Origin: Apoda limacodes
Lineage: Eukaryota; Arthropoda; Insecta; Lepidoptera; Limacodidae
Direction of reading: 5' to 3'
DNA length: 64,000 bases
Assembly (NCBI GenBank): GCA_946406115.1
Contig: OX291544.1
Span: 9,486,001 to 9,550,000 of the forward strand
Shown here piece by piece: positions 63,338-64,000 of this stretch. Under the pieces are notes generated by a model that saw nothing but the letters and a program-made list of their open reading frames with translations, had not been told where the DNA came from and did no database searches. The position numbers were made by a program, and so were the translations under genes. Within the stretch, counting starts at the first letter, position 1; every line of letters starts with the position of its first letter.

Positions 63338-64000
63338 CTGGAAAACATATATGCAGAGACTATGTTTGATTAAATCTTGTACATTTATACATATAAAAAC
63401 GTTATGGCTGCATAAATGTGCCATTTTGTCATTCTAAAAGGTATGCCAACTTTTGTCATTCTAATTTAATTTTTTTATTGGAATTTTATGACCTAGTTGT
63501 TATAGTAACTAAGACCTTGAGGCCAAATCTTTATTTTGGTCTAATTTTACACGCATGTCACATCTGCTATACTTTTATTATATAAATAAAATGAACAGAT
63601 AACTCTCGAAAAAAAAAGAATTACTTTTTAATTGGCTGTTTTCAAGGTATGTGTTGTGGAATTTGATTTGATTCCCTAACCAAGGTATTATAACCAAAAA
63701 TATAGCTTTAAATAATGTAATGAACATTAATTATTCATATTACGGTTTTTCAGCTCAGAAAAGGTTTAGCCAAAATATAGTTTTCAAGCATTTTATATTT
63801 TCAAAGAAACCAATCAAATTGTTGGAAACAAACACCAAAACGTTTTATTAACTCCCATATTCAATACACGTAATAAATAAAATGTATACCAAAGATCGAG
63901 AAGAAAAAGTGTTGGTAGAGCAAAAAACGGCAAATAGAACTAAGTAAAAAAGTAAGCAAATCATAGGAATTGACAAAATATTTATCCTGATACAATCACA
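63338..64000. other. Intron 5' of window exon 1
   Basis: AT-rich; I find no further coding exon before the window ends. The next upstream exon of spg should lie beyond 64000. Confidence 0.5.

Overview
The window comes from an insect nuclear genome, most likely a moth or butterfly. It is AT-rich and intron-rich, with large amounts of short interspersed debris. Several repeat types look lepidopteran: tRNA-headed SINEs with a 'CCGCACTGGGCCCGCGTG' tail block, a repeat opening with 'AGGGTTCCGTACC', RTE-like 3' ends with a 'CCGATAACCGAATTTAGG' block, and Jockey-like LINE tails. No prokaryotic features are present. Repeat family names were assigned by eye and were not checked against a library.

One host gene is clear. 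Positions 30854-63337 on the minus strand hold the last 27 coding exons of a DOCK3/DOCK4-class guanine nucleotide exchange factor, the orthologue of Drosophila sponge (spg). The 27 exons join in one unbroken frame of 1477 codons plus a TAG stop. Every junction has GT-AG borders on the minus strand and matching phase. The segment covers the DHR-1 (C2-like) domain (exons 1-4), the long helical middle (5-13), the catalytic DHR-2/DOCKER domain (14-22) and a proline-rich C-terminal tail (23-27). The N-terminal SH3-containing part must lie beyond position 64000.

Positions 1-30853, downstream of the gene, show no host coding region that I can support. They hold candidate 3' UTR, MITEs, SINE and LINE fragments, a 2.85-kb long inverted repeat (about 7300-10155) with a minisatellite and a hairpin nested inside, and a 134-bp exact tandem duplication.

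The introns carry most of the remaining structure. The intron between exons 13 and 14 (42364-51128) holds a decayed DNA transposon of about 5.5 kb with two convergent ORFs and 60-bp subterminal repeats, an internally deleted LINE, and a hairpin element. The intron between exons 12 and 13 (51358-54683) holds a nearly intact LINE reverse transcriptase whose 3' tail ends two bases from the splice donor of exon 12. The intron between exons 14 and 15 holds an orphan promoter-like array (CCAAT boxes, TATA, initiator) on the plus strand. All recognisable LINE pieces lie on the plus strand, antisense to the gene inside its introns.

Nothing here amounts to a new multi-gene system. The observations most worth following are the LINE-supplied splice donor context, the long inverted repeats that could form double-stranded RNA, the orphan promoter, and intronic blocks that resemble exon 17.
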